Shown: positions 33,631-44,392, counted from the first letter of the stretch. The stretch is 64,000 bases of DNA from Diphasiastrum complanatum (GCA_029204225.1 CM055101.1:58953579-59017578); one strand, 5' to 3'. Numbers and translations are program-made. The notes: generated by a model not told the origin, from the letters alone.

Positions 33631-33768
33631 AAAAAAACGTGTGGTTGAGGATGCCCTGGAGCCAAATGGCCCCGTGCTCCTTGGATGTGAGACCCTCGCA
33701 TCTAACGAGCATGGGGCCATTGGGCCTCCGGACATGGCCCCAGGGCATCCTCAACCACACGTTTTTTT
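33631..33768. mobile_element. Foldback element or MITE, 138 bp, near-palindromic
   Basis: 33631-33659 is an exact reverse complement of 33740-33768 (29 bases, outer end A7CGTGTGGTTGAGGATG). The inner parts (ATGGCCCCGTGCTC against GAGCATGGGGCCAT) also pair with few mismatches, leaving only a short loop. It is GC-rich against an AT-rich setting. A MITE or a hairpin-RNA precursor are both possible. No target duplication could be fixed because the edges are A/T runs. Confidence 0.65.
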
Positions 33769-34004
33769 GTTTATAAATTGTAGACCAAAACTAGTCATTA
33801 AGGAAGATCTCAAATTTACTCATATAATTGGATGGCAAATTCATCACATATTTATACATAATTGCCTCGAATCTAAGCATTTAGGGTTACCTTGATCCAT
33901 CCATGACCTAACCCTAGTTTCTAGCCTAATAGGTCATAAGATCCACCTTAATTTGGGGTCAAGATCTTGAGATCCAAAAAACAATGTAAAGATTACTATT
34001 TTTC

Positions 34005-35532
34005 ATTGGGCACAAATGTCTGAATGTACTATGTCTAGCAATCCTCTAGCAATATGCTAATGGCTTGATCTAAATGGTTTTCTTGTCTGTTTACCAACTA
34101 GACAATCTTGACAGACAGGTAACTTGACTTTATCGCGAGGATAGTTGAGATCAAGAATAATAGATTGTCTAGACATTTGTTGTACAACAGCATGATTTAA
34201 GTGACCAAGTCTATAATGCCAAAATAGAATTTTATTTGCATGAATAGAAGTACTGAGCGCCTGACTAGAGGCAGAAAAGCAATGACTTAATTTATACAAG
34301 TATCAATGCCTCTTTCCGAGTGCTAGGATCTTGTCTGTCCTATCAACTACTTTGTATTGATCACATTCAAAATTCTACTCTATGTCCTAGATCTGTGATT
34401 CTGCTTACAAAAGGAGGATTCGTAGATAAATTTGGTACATACAGGATTTTAGAGAGTAGCTTAGATTGATCATTTGCAAAGCTTAATCTTACAGTGCCTT
34501 CACCTTTAATAGCTTGTGTGCTATTGTCACCAAGGTGAACATATTTCTGGGTACTGTAAGGTGTATAGGACTTGAAACAGTCAATAAGGCTAGTCATGTG
34601 CTGAGTGGCTTCGGAATCCAAGAACCAAGAACTGTCGCCGGATGCTACTTGATGGCTGGTCATGAAGGCATCATGATTCGTTTCTTGAATATGTTGTGGA
34701 GCTTCTACAGCTGCATTTGCCACTTGATTCACCCCTTGCTGTTGTTCTTCACTTGCAGTATCCAGCAGTCTTGAATTTCATGGTTGTTTCGCTTGTAGTA
34801 TCTGCAGAATAACTTCTTCTTTGTCTGCGGATTCGATTATTCTTTGTGTTGTGCTGGTTTCTAGTTTGACTTTGATTGCTTCGGGCCTTTCTTCTTCTTC
34901 TGCTTAGTCGTGCTCTTGTTGGTGTATAAGGCGTGAGAATCAGCTGAGGAACTTGAGGCTTCCTTCCTCCGCGTGTCTTCCTGCAACAACATAGTAATGG
35001 CTCTTGAAAGAGTCAGTTCTGGATGTGTCGTGATAATCATCACCCAGCTGTCGTATGAGCTTGACAAGCTTGTAAGCAATTGCATTATTGCATTTTGATT
35101 GTCTATGATAGATCCAAATACGGCCATTTGCCTTAGCAGGTTCTTGAATTAATTGATGTGATTCTGTAGGGAATCACCATTCGCCATCTTGAGGGAGTAA
35201 AATTTCTTCATGAGATGTAGCTTGGCAGCTATATCTCGCACTTCGTATAGTGTTCTCAAGATGTCCCAGACTTCTTTCGATGTCTGAGCCTCAGATACAT
35301 GGCCGATCTGAGTATCCATAATGTTCAAGATGATCAGTGCAAAAGCCTTTCCATCCTTCAGCTTCCATCTGGCGATTGCTACGTCGTCTGCTTCGGGTTT
35401 TTCCTCTGCACCTGTAACAACGTCATACAATTCTTTAGCCATTAGTACAGTTTTCATCTTAAATTTCCACAGATGGTAATTGACTCCATCAAGCTTGTCC
35501 ATGATGGGACTGGCTTTTCCTTGGGAATTCAT
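34005..35532 (-). pseudogene. Copia gag-protease-integrase remnant of element C
   Basis: The start chosen is MNSQGKASPIMDKLDGVNYH at 35532; an upstream ATG at 35598 adds a hydrophobic stretch unlike gag. Gag continues with HLWKFKMKTVLMAKELYDVV and, after breaks, LTSLSSSYDSWVMIITTHPE (35127-34861). A nucleocapsid knuckle reads CRYYKRNNHEIQDC, with the second Cys replaced by Tyr. Protease reads SWFLDSEATQHMTS, where the catalytic D-S-G has become D-S-E. The pre-integrase zinc region follows (FWHYRLGHLNHAVV and VCQDCLVGKQ), then LLDIVHSDICA before the truncation. Several stops and frameshifts; non-functional. Confidence 0.88.
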
Positions 35533-35651
35533 GTGGATGATTAGTCTGAGTGATAGGAAAACTATCAGTGACTTAAGTATGAAAGAACAAGAAGACAATT
35601 ACTATATCGGCCAGTAGAGTCTTGTACTATGGAAGATTATCAGGCTATGAA

Positions 35652-35667
35652 AATGGCTCTGATACCA
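35652..35667 (-). promoter_or_regulatory. Primer-binding site of element C
   Basis: The minus strand reads TGGTATCAGAGCCATT directly after the LTR end TTTCAGCA. It is an exact match to the plant initiator-Met site. Confidence 0.9.
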
Positions 35668-36805
35668 TGCTGAAAGACGGAGGGTGTGTGAGTATGAGAG
35701 ACGAAAATAGCTCAAAAGAAAGACGAACACGAAAAGGAAGAGAACTCGAAACTCGAACGAGAAACGAACTCGAACGGAATGTGTTCGTGCGCAGCAGAAT
35801 GAGCTATATTACTTCTTCCCTAATGACTACATCTATCAGAAAACGAACAGAACGTTAGTGATAGAAATCATGGCCATTCTGATTATGTAGCCAAACATTA
35901 GCAAAACACCAGAAGAATAATTTGTCATGAACAGCTAGACAGATTATCTGTCGTGAAAGATTCGCGAAGAGCTAGACTGAGCTCAATTGATATCAGTCGC
36001 GAATGATTCGCAAAAGGCAAGACAAAATATTAGTCATCAACAGCTAGACTAATAATTACTCGCTAAGAACAGATTATCAGATTGAGCAACAAGAGAGTCA
36101 GACAGAATGAAAATAAGCATAGCAATATGACACTAATCTGAACGCAGAATAAGAGAGTTGTTATCAAATTAAGTACAGCAAAATGTACATGTCAACAATG
36201 TGGTAAAGCACAAGACAATAGCGGACGAAACCACGTGCTCTACAAAGCTTAAGCAATCTGTAAATCAGGAATGAACCTGTTACTAACAATAAAGAATCAA
36301 TGCGCGAGGGCATCTACTTCGTCTATCTCACAAACTTCTGATACTTGCTCTATATTACACACACACTTGTTCTCTCTTAAAATCCTCGTCGTGAGAAATA
36401 CACAAATGGTATCCAACATATATACATCTTTTTACAGGTGTGCAGATGAAGAAAGTACAAAGTGGATGTGCCGTCTGTAGGAGATTGTGGGTGGCTGCTG
36501 TCGTTGTCATGCCATTAGAATAGTTGCATGAGATGAGCGTGAGAAGGTCGTGATGTCAGCTTTTGCTGAAATGAACGTTGGTGAAGCGCCTGTCACAAAA
36601 CGCGTGTGAAAACACAGTGTCGCGTTTCTTTCGTCTTTTCTTTGTCTGTGAGAATTTACTTGTATTTATGCAAACAATCGTGTTTTATTCGTCTGTCTTA
36701 TTTTACATGTAAATATGCAGACTGTGTGACAACGTGAGTAAAATGCAGCATGAATGGAGGCAGATCAAAATGGGATTTAGGAGAGTAGAGGAGATAAATC
36801 CAACA
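35668..36805 (-). repeat. 5' LTR of element C
   Basis: On the minus strand it begins TGTTGGATTTATCTCC (36805) and ends TTTCAGCA (35668), giving TG...CA ends and abutting the PBS. A TATATATG box lies near 36420. The outer boundary rests on the TG start alone, since no second LTR is present. Confidence 0.7.
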
Positions 36806-37555
36806 CTATCTACAACTGAATTTCCTATAGTTATTGCAATCGTCTTTATGCCATAAATGCATGTACAAAGTTGGCGGACCTCAATGTAAAGTCGTTGGAG
36901 TTGGATTTCTAATCGACAGTATCAAAAAATTACATAGGATTGAATTTTATACAAAGGGTCAAGAAATATACACTGGGTCGAATATTATGCTGAGGGTTGA
37001 ATTTTTCGAGGTCAAAAAAATTACACTCGATCCGATCCAGGGTCGAACACGCCCGAGTAATTTAGTGAAGGGTTGAAAAAATCCGACCCGATCCGACCCA
37101 ACCCAAGGTCAAAAAATCTTTGTTTTGAACGGCTTTTCAGGATGCTCGTTAACAAAAGGATTTAAGACTGAGCATTGAAATCCAACATAAATGACATCTT
37201 TGCACGAATATCAATTGATGAGCTACACATTACTACATATGATTCTTAGAATGATATGCTCTCCTCTTTTCACCTCATTTGATTAGTCAAATTTGAAAAC
37301 ATATGTTTCAATTGGCCTATTGCAATTGAGTTGCCACACAGTGGGGCTTGGTACAAAGAACATGCTTGAGCTAGCTTTATATGGTGAATTAAGACTAGAA
37401 GCAAGTTGATTTGCACGGCTCCTTTGTATTATCACCCATTTGTGTGCCTTGGCAAGTGAGACAAAGAACATTAGACCACCCCCTTTCATATTGCGATTAA
37501 TAAGTGTTGCTGTGGACTGCTAGAATGGCAATTTGAAATTCTTGCCACAACATAT
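36806..37555. other. Gene-free region with a short GGGTCGAA-type repeat cluster
   Basis: Between about 36950 and 37110 the phrase gggtcgaa/gggttgaa recurs beside aaattac and tccgacccgatccgaccc. It looks like a decayed small element or simple repeat. No ORF with a motif. Confidence 0.35.
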
Positions 37556-37559
37556 AGCT

Positions 37560-37850
37560 CCCTTGGCAACTTAGCTTAACACCAAAATGAAAATGTAGTT
37601 GCCATAAAATATCACTAGTTCATGTGTCCAGTCTAAATGAAGAACATATCCTTCCAAAAAAAGGACCAATGGGATTGACACGGTGACCAAAGGACTTGTT
37701 AGGCACCCTTGCTTGAGACAGACCTAAAAGAGAAAAGTATTCTCCTTTTAAGTAGAGACCAATGGATTCTGGTTTCCAAAGGTGGCTTGAAACGAGACCA
37801 AAGACAGTTTTGGATGCCAAGTTAACCAACTGAGCTAGAGCCAACCCTGC
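37560..37850 (-). mobile_element. Possible tRNA-derived SINE
   Basis: The minus strand has TAGCTCAGTTGG (37837-37826), a perfect pol III box A, and GTTTCAAGCC (37793-37784), similar to box B (GGTTCGANNCC) with changes, 32 bases apart as in tRNAs. The flanks do not fold into a tRNA. The downstream end is unclear, and no poly(A) or target duplication was found. Confidence 0.4.
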
Positions 37851-37917
37851 TATATTAACTAGAGACAAATGGTAGCTTGCTATCCCCAACTGAGGCTCCC
37901 ACATCTAAAACTCTCCT

Positions 37918-38040
37918 CGGCACACCACACCTCAGCACACTACAACCACACTTGGCACACCACAAAACACCGATACCACACTTGGCACACCACACCGATA
38001 CCACGCTTGGCACACACCCACACCACACTGATACCCACTT
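37918..38040. repeat. Minisatellite of GGCACACCACA type
   Basis: Imperfect repeats of cttggcacaccacaccgata with variable spacing, C/A-rich on the plus strand. Confidence 0.75.
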
Positions 38041-38159
38041 GAAAGCAAGAAGTTGTCTATATTGTTAAGGGGCTTGTACTTCCAACCGGGCACATCCTTC
38101 CTTGTTGGCTGCACTGGGATGCGGGATCAGGTTGTGGATGCATGTGGCATCCGCCCGCC

Positions 38160-38200
38160 TCCCCCCCCCCCCGCCCCCCTCTCTCTCTCTCTCTCTTTCT
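38160..38200. repeat. Poly-C and CT microsatellite
   Basis: A run of C broken by one G is followed by a CT dinucleotide run. Length may be unreliable in the assembly. Confidence 0.85.
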
Positions 38201-38397
38201 CAAAACTGACATTCTCTGGAGTTTTTGCGCCATGGCCCTAAAATTCACACCATTATCTCCAATATGTTGTCATCAAATTCTCTCTCTTGAAAAACATGTT
38301 TTCATTCTAGGCATGTCTCTCACAATTGGAAACATTCACGAAATAAGTGTGAGGGAATGCAATTAACAACGGCCAAATTCATAATTAGCAATACTTC

Positions 38398-39180
38398 ACT
38401 TATGGTCAAGGTAAGTCAATGGTCTATATAAGTCAAAACCTTAATCATTTACTTATGGTCAAGATAAGTCAATGGTCAAGATAAGTCAAAACCATAATTA
38501 GCAATACTTATTGTGAAGATAAGACAATGGTCAAGATTAGTGCTCGGGAAACCTCCCTCAAGTTTCCCTTTAATATCTTACATCTTTCAATGGATGTCGG
38601 CTTCTGAAATGTAATGCCTTCTAAAATCTTTAACTCAAAAATGTTGCATTATCGTACAACTATCAAAGATTGCCATTTATTACAGTAGTTAGCCATGTTA
38701 AAAAATAGTGCATTAATTGAAACTATTTTTTATCTCCTAAATTATATTCATCATAATAATTCTTTTTCATAAATATAAAAGATCTTTGGCATCCAACTAT
38801 TTTTCTTGGGCATCAACCTAGCTTGGTCCAACAATTATTTTCATGGTACAATGTGTTACAAGGTTAAAAATTAGCCACGTATCAATAGGTTTACAAATGT
38901 AACTTATAAAAATTGTGCATAAGGTCGAGCACTTGCAAGGTAGAACTTTTCCCATTTCCAAATTTTACGTGGTTCTCTGAAGTATTATAATAATCTACAT
39001 GCATCCTATATATTCAAAAGACAACAGTTTAGAATCTTACATATATTTTAGTGAACATAAAATTTTATACAAAGTAAAATTTTTATCGATTTTTAAGAAG
39101 TCAACATATTGCATTATATCTTTCAAGTCAGTTTTTGAGAAAATTTGCCGGTTCCATTTCTATACTATGCCCCCATAGCA
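38398..39180. other. Gene-free region with GGTCAAGATAAGTCAA repeats
   Basis: Direct copies of ggtcaagataagtcaa occur at 38403-38545 in a short cluster and again at about 39183. They bracket an AT-rich stretch with no recognisable gene. Confidence 0.5.
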
Positions 39181-39197
39181 TCGGTCAAGATAAGTCA

Positions 39198-39232
39198 AAA
39201 CCCTAATTCGGTCAAGTAAGTGGAAACCCTAA
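39198..39232 (+). promoter_or_regulatory. Two telo-box motifs upstream of a captured first exon
   Basis: AAACCCTAA occurs at 39198-39206 and 39224-39232. Telo boxes are typical of plant promoters of translation- and chromatin-related genes. They lie about 250 bases before the ATG at 39483. Confidence 0.5.
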
Positions 39233-39482
39233 TTTCGGACTGATAAATCAAGACGCACCAATCTCGTTTTAACCATCGTAGCCTGCATTCTCCCTCTCGA
39301 TCGAGCGAGCTGCTCTGTTTAGGCCTGCTCGATCGCGATCTGATGCTGCCGAAGGGTTTTTGGCTGCTGCATCACTGCTCGGGAAAGGATTTCAGGCTGC
39401 GAGTATGACGACGACGACGACACAGCTGATTTTCGCTTTGTAATTCCATCTCTTTGCCTCTCTTTTTGGGATTCTTATCAGC

Positions 39483-39510
39483 ATGGACTACAATCAGTCT
39501 GATAGTAGCG
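39483..39510 (+). CDS. Possible first exon of an EMSY-like (EML) gene, truncated
   Basis: ATG at 39483 gives MDYNQSDSSG, followed by GT at 39511. From memory, plant EMSY-like proteins, which are chromatin-linked ENT/Agenet proteins, begin with a similar MDY-x2-SDSSGTDDDLPP, so the exon would end at the Gly codon. The preceding 200 bases (pyrimidine-rich, GACGAC run, CTCTTTG) look like a 5' leader and sit behind two telo boxes. What follows is intron-like until 39679, where the repeat array begins, so the rest of the gene is missing. With only ten residues the identity is tentative; if wrong, this is anonymous sequence. Confidence 0.35.
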
Positions 39511-40413
39511 GTGCGCCCCATACTCACTTCTCTCTCTTTCGCCTAGTTTTCCCTCGGATTGCGTTGTTTTTGCTGAATCTCAGTTTAAGTTCGTGTGTCA
39601 AAATCTGGACCCTCAGTTTGTTTGTTGCTTTTGCGTCCATCGCACTGTACTTTTATGCACTTTTAGGGTTTTGCAGCGTAGCTAGAAACTCCTAGTGAAG
39701 CAAAAACCAAACTAAAAGAAAAGAATAAGTCTCTCTTCACAATACCCAAAAAGCGTTTCAGCATTTGTCAACTTGAGTAAGTGTATATTATCTTGTAGGT
39801 TATGACATAAACACATTATAAAGTTGTTGTCCTTTTGAGCTTCAATCATCAAGTATTGAATCATCTGTGTCTAGATGTAAGCGCACATATTCAATGAAGT
39901 GCAATGAAAGTAATGCTTTACATTTGAATCATCATTTAGGCCGTAAAATCCTTTGCAACTTATGTTTTTTTTACCCAAGAGGCCTCTTTACTTTGTCCCG
40001 ACTCCTCGCTACAGTGCTTTTTTTAATCAGAAAAGCTCATAAGAATAGTACCTATGGGGGAAGGTAGTTGCACTTAGTAGACTTTTTCTGATCAGTTAGC
40101 TGTTTTCACTTTTTATATTGCTCTTTTTCAGTCAGCTATATTGGGCTGCGGAACCTGTCATTTTACTCTAAGCTCTAGCCAAACAGAATTTTTTGTTGAA
40201 ATTTTCAGTTACCCTCTTTAGCTCTTAATTTTACTATGCTTTTAATTAGTTGTACTTTTCGACCATTCTAAAGTTAAAGCGTCAGGATGCTGTCTCTATA
40301 TTGAATTGAACTATGGAGGGAGGTACAAATAGATTTGGTGAAAGGGGCCATGTTAGTCAAGTCAACAGCTTTCATTAATAGCAGAGACCGTTACAAATTT
40401 GGCATAGCAAGCA

Positions 40414-40563
40414 ATGGAGAAGATTGCAAGAAGCATTGCTGTTTTAGCTATGCCTTTACTGGTATTTTTCCATTTGGGATCCTTCGTTGCCGGGTGTCTT
40501 CTTTGTAGACCCTCGAGCTCCATGAGGGTCCAACATTTTACTATTTTTTGTAAAGAGAGATAA
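40414..40563 (+). CDS. Signal-peptide-like ORF, left copy (49 codons)
   Basis: MEKIARSIAVLAMPLLVFFH followed by LGSFVAGC and CRPSSSMRVQHF, ending at a stop earlier than the other copies. Layout is a short basic start, a hydrophobic core and a small-residue cleavage site (VAG before C). It may be a captured first exon of a secreted-protein gene. No mature domain is visible. Confidence 0.35.
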   Translation: MEKIARSIAVLAMPLLVFFHLGSFVAGCLLCRPSSSMRVQHFTIFCKER

Positions 40564-40867
40564 TGGAAGCATCATTTGTCTTCCCAAATTTATCTTATGA
40601 CGAAGTCAACATCTATATTTTTGTTGCAGTTGTATATAACAAAATCAAAAGGTATTGCACATTAGAAAAAACAAGGTCATTAATATATCAGGGGAAAGCT
40701 TTGCTTTAGCACTGCATTCCAATTGTTGAAAACTTACAAATAAAGACTGCATTTTAGAAGAACGATTCAAAAAGAAAAGAAACCCATTTCAATGCTTAAG
40801 CTTACCTAGGAGTGATAGCTTACCGCAACCTGGCAAAGGTCAAAAGAGTTGAGGATTTCCTTTGATG

Positions 40868-41098
40868 CTAAGGAAGCGGATGGCAGACGCGGACATGCGT
40901 CCGCGTCAGGACGCGTCCAATTTTTTTTTTTTTTAAATTAAAAAAAAAAAAATTCGTTCGGACCCCGGACGCATGCGTGCGGGGGCGTCTGGACCCCGGA
41001 CGCATCTGTTTAGACGCGTCCGACCCCGCGTCCAGGGGTCGGACGCGTCCGGGTCCGGATGCCGGACGCGGGCAAAACGGCCCGGACCCTCATGTCTG
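40868..41098. mobile_element. 231-bp GC-rich insertion with 8-bp target duplication, hAT-like MITE candidate
   Basis: The flanking units run straight through this point (ggatttcctttgatgtatag). Here the sequence CTTTGATG is duplicated at 40860-40867 and 41099-41106 around the insert. An 8-bp duplication fits the hAT superfamily. The insert contains many GGACGCGTCC-type palindromes around a T-run/A-run hairpin. Clear terminal inverted repeats were not found, so the assignment rests on the duplication. Confidence 0.6.
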
Positions 41099-41812
41099 CT
41101 TTGATGTATAGGACGTCCAACTCACTATATCAAAGTAAATTTTGTTCTGTTTTGCATGCGTTCATTTGTGTCTTGATTGGAGTGGAATTCCGGACCTCAA
41201 CATAGCATTTACTCCCACATGTCTAGTTTGGTTGTCTCTAATCCACTCCAAGGTATCACTTTAGGTATGGCCATTTGAATAACCTAGTGTTCCTAGCACT
41301 TATGAAAGCCCAGCATTATTCAGCTTCCCTAACATGAAAGTAGACGATGATGAAGGAAAACTAGCAAAAGCCAAGCTAAAAACCAATTCATTAATCATAA
41401 CTTCTTTAATATGAATTCAAATGGCTTGCAAATTAGATCAGATAAGAGCTAAGAGAAAACTCAAAAATCTTATAGAAAGGTTTCAAGAGAAATAATTTAA
41501 ATCAGATCTGAAATTTGAAGCAAAGTTGAAACAAAATTGTGGTCAGCTTTTTTCACAGCTTTTGAAAACCTTTCAATAAGTTTTGTATCCCCTACCCAAA
41601 TAGCCGAAAAATTGGTGCAAATGAAAGCTAAATTCAAAAGGGCTCTAAAAAGCTATAGAATCAAATCGGAAATAGAATATGAATTCATAGGACAAAAATT
41701 GTTCTAAACAAATCTGAAGATTTAATAGTTAGCAAGAATAAAGCTACAAAAGCAATAAACTCTTCAAATCTAATGAAATTCGCATAGATTCATGATGTAA
41801 AATCGATCTTAT

Positions 41813-41824
41813 GCTTTGATACCA
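41813..41824 (-). promoter_or_regulatory. Primer-binding site next to LTR 1 of the array
   Basis: The minus strand reads TGGTATCAAAGC, one base off the initiator-Met site, four bases from the LTR. Identical sites lie at 45512-45523 and 49212-49223; a mutated one lies near 52911. Confidence 0.75.
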
Positions 41825-41828
41825 CAAA

Positions 41829-42280
41829 TGTCATGTGCCAAACCCAATAGCACTAATCTATTAAATGAAAGCCACATTAAAAGAGAAGGACAACATTCAT
41901 GTTGATATAGGCATAAAATACAAAATCACAAATAGGGTTCCATGAAATTACCATTAGAATTAAGGGATGGAAGGAAATTAATACAGAAGGGAGATGTATT
42001 TCATGTGAATTAGGCACATGAGACCTAGCAAGCTCAACTCAAGTCTCACAGTCACAAAGAGGAGGCTAGGTTCTCTCATTTGCAAAGGAGCTAAAAGACC
42101 CTTCAAAATGATGTCTCTTGTGTACTTATATACAAAGCACCTAACTTAACTAAACATAACTATCTTGAAGGATAGTTAGCCCTCGTTAAGTCCTATTAAG
42201 TGTGCTTTGGGCCCTTATTGGCCTATTATCCGTATTTTGGAGGGCTTAAGGAAGGCTAAAAATTTCTTTTTGGCCCAACA
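41829..42280 (-). repeat. Array LTR 1 (452 bp)
   Basis: On the minus strand it begins TGTTGGGCCAAAAAG and ends GGCACATGACA, with the PBS beyond. A TATATAAG box lies near 42130. It differs from LTRs 2 and 3 at one base that I noticed (cacc against ctcc at about 42140). Confidence 0.8.
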
Positions 42281-42617
42281 AAGCTTACTTTGGATATTAT
42301 AATATATTTTTAAGCACAGATGTACTACAAGTACATGACAAGTGGGTCTCCAACTTTGATGTATCTCTTGGAGTTGGTTTCGAAGGAATGCATCTACTTC
42401 CTCTTTTTGTTAAAATTCTAAAGGTGGTGTCGACTTGTCACTTTTTATGTGCCTTATTCTAGCACCATCCCTATAAAGATATTCAAACTTTGAGTCTATT
42501 CATCCACTTCTTTGACGATATATTATTCATTTTCACTAGACCAAGACATGGAACTTGAAACCTTACAAGATAATTAATCCCATGCCGCGAAAATACATTT
42601 TATTGATTAATGATGGA

Positions 42618-42900
42618 TGTTAGGGAAGCCGATTAATGCTAGGCTTTCATAAGTGGTAGGAACACTAGGTTATTCAAATGGCCATAACTAAGTGATACCT
42701 TGGAGTTGGTTAGAGACAACCAAACTAGACATGTGGGAGTAAATGCTAAGCTGGCTCTAATGGGTGGTTATAATTGAGGTTAGTTATTGGGCTATAACTA
42801 GCACAAGAGCCTTGAGTCAATTAATGGATTGGACATATGAGAGCAGTTGCTCAATAACTACAAGCGTCATGTGGCCTTGGGTTGTGGCTATATTGAGTAC
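42618..42900. repeat. Inverted arm A of the array unit
   Basis: Begins TGTTAGGGAAGCC. Its reverse complement is found at 54603-54891, and partially at 41203-41334 and 44950-45075. The same arm recurs at 46317 and 50017. Arms A and B face each other about 2.4 kb apart inside each unit, so a second foldback-type or LTR-derived element is nested in the unit. Confidence 0.7.
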
Positions 42901-44206
42901 CATTACCTCAAAAAGGGGACTTTTAAGACTAAAAAGGCCACATTTCTTAGTCCTTAGAGTGCTCCCAATCTAACTTTGTAACATAAGGCTTAGGACCATT
43001 CAAGGGCACACTAAAAAGCATATGTACATAGCCTCCAACCTATATCCAGCTTAAATATTGTAGCAGACATTTAGGGTTGAGGATGTTTTAGGGTTTCTCG
43101 TGCTCCTTGCCCATACGAGCGCCATCTTCCATTTCGGCTATAAAAACTGGTCACATTCTAGTAGATCCACAGGGTTTCCAAAGCTGCTGATTGTGTCTCA
43201 ACATTGAGCTTACTACCTCAGCCTATGGATATGAAGACATGAGTCTTTCTAACTCGGATATGTGGGTTTATTCGGTTCTTTGTTCTTTTGGTTTCTTGGG
43301 TTTTTTTCCAAACTCTCTGTAATATTTTCTACGTTTCTACCTCCGTGTACATGTCGGTTTACTCGGTTTTGTGGATTTGGCATCCATGGTGTGCGAATGC
43401 CTAATGTTTGGAATTGTATCTTCATGAGCATGGTAAATTTGTGCATGTAGTATGCGAACCCGTTATTAGCAGCCGTAACTTCTTGCTCCCACAAAGGATT
43501 TAATCAACAACGATTGGACACAAGGAATCCCGGTTTTGTTATGTGGAATAAATTTTGTGTCAACTTGAATAATTGTATATTTTTCTGTAGTTTATGACAT
43601 AAACACATTATAAAGCTGTTGTCCTTTTGAACTTCAATCATCAAGTATTGAATCATCTATGTCTAGATGTGAGCGCACATATTCAATAAATTGCAATGAA
43701 AATAATGCTTTACGTTTGAATCATCATTCAGGCCCTAAAATCTTGTGCAACTTATGTTTTTTGTACGCAAGAAGCCTCTCTGCTTTGTCATGGCTCCTCA
43801 CTACACTACTCTTTTTAATCAGAAAAGCTCATAAGAATAGTACCTATGGGGGAAGGTAGGTGCACTTCGTAGAGTTTTTCTCATCAGTTAGTTGTTTTCA
43901 CTTTTTATATTGCTCTTCTTCAATCAGCTATATTGGGCTGTATGTAGAACATGTCAATTTACTTCAGCCAAATATAATTTTCTGTTGAAATTTTCAGTTA
44001 CCCTCTTTAGTTCTTAACTTTCCTATGCTTTTAACAAGTTATACTTTTCTACTATTCTAAAGTTAAACTGTCTGACAGTATGCTATCTCTATATTGAATT
44101 GAACTATGGAGGGAGCTACAAAGAGATTTGGTGAAAGGGGCCAGGTTAGTCAGGTCAACAGCTTTGATTAATAGCAGAGACCGTTACAAATCTGACATAG
44201 CAAGCA

Positions 44207-44392
44207 ATGGAGAAGACTGCAAGAAGCATGGCTGTTTTAGCTTTGCCCTTACTCGTGTTTTTCCATTTGGGATCCTTCGTTGCCGGGTGTCTTCTTTGTA
44301 GACCCTCGAGCTCCATTAGGGTCCAACATTTTACTTGTTTTTTGTCAAGAGAGATAATGGAAGCATCATTTGTCTTCCCAAACATCTTATGA
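44207..44392 (+). CDS. Signal-peptide-like ORF, unit 1
   Basis: A 61-codon ORF: MEKTARSMAVLALPLLVFFH, LGSFVAGC, CRPSSS, ending in SFVFPNIL. It has the layout of a secretory signal peptide with a cleavage site near residue 27. No recognisable mature domain follows, and the rest reads like run-on into non-coding sequence. It is conserved in all five copies of the repeat, partly because three copies are recent duplicates. It may be a captured exon of a secreted-peptide gene. Expression is unknown. A minus-strand ORF over the same bases (44155-44385) looks like its shadow. Confidence 0.35.
   Translation: MEKTARSMAVLALPLLVFFHLGSFVAGCLLCRPSSSIRVQHFTCFLSREIMEASFVFPNIL

Larger units (their letters stand above)
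34005..36805 (-). mobile_element. Ty1/copia retrotransposon C, 3'-truncated
   Basis: On the minus strand: a 1,138-bp 5' LTR, an initiator-Met PBS, gag, protease and the integrase N-terminus, then an abrupt end near 34005. RT, RNase H and the 3' LTR are absent. LTR lengths therefore cannot be compared within the window. Confidence 0.82.
39679..41828. repeat. Left diverged copy of the 3.7-kb repeat
   Basis: Homologous to the internal part of the units to its right from gtcaacttgagtaa (39771) to the PBS at 41813. Its first 92 bases (ctagaaactcctagtgaagc onward) are shared only with the right diverged copy (53264). It keeps about 170 bases in the inverted arm that the three central units lack, and it carries a 231-bp insertion. 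Confidence 0.8.

Noticed and set aside
33380-33895. Overlapping ORFs on both strands around 33.4-33.9 kb
   Set aside because: They are produced by the foldback element, whose two strands read nearly the same.
36900-37110. GGGTCGAA/TCCGACCC cluster as a regulatory array
   Set aside because: Irregular spacing and no adjacent gene; more likely a decayed small element or simple repeat.
43262-43450. Hydrophobic plus-strand ORF (GLFGSLFFWFLGFF) repeated in each array unit
   Set aside because: It lacks a plausible start context, and its reading changes by frameshift in unit 2. It recurs only because the unit is duplicated.
43659-43859. 66-codon ORF (MSRCERTYSINCNE) repeated in each unit
   Set aside because: No motif, and no sign of frame conservation apart from the duplication itself.
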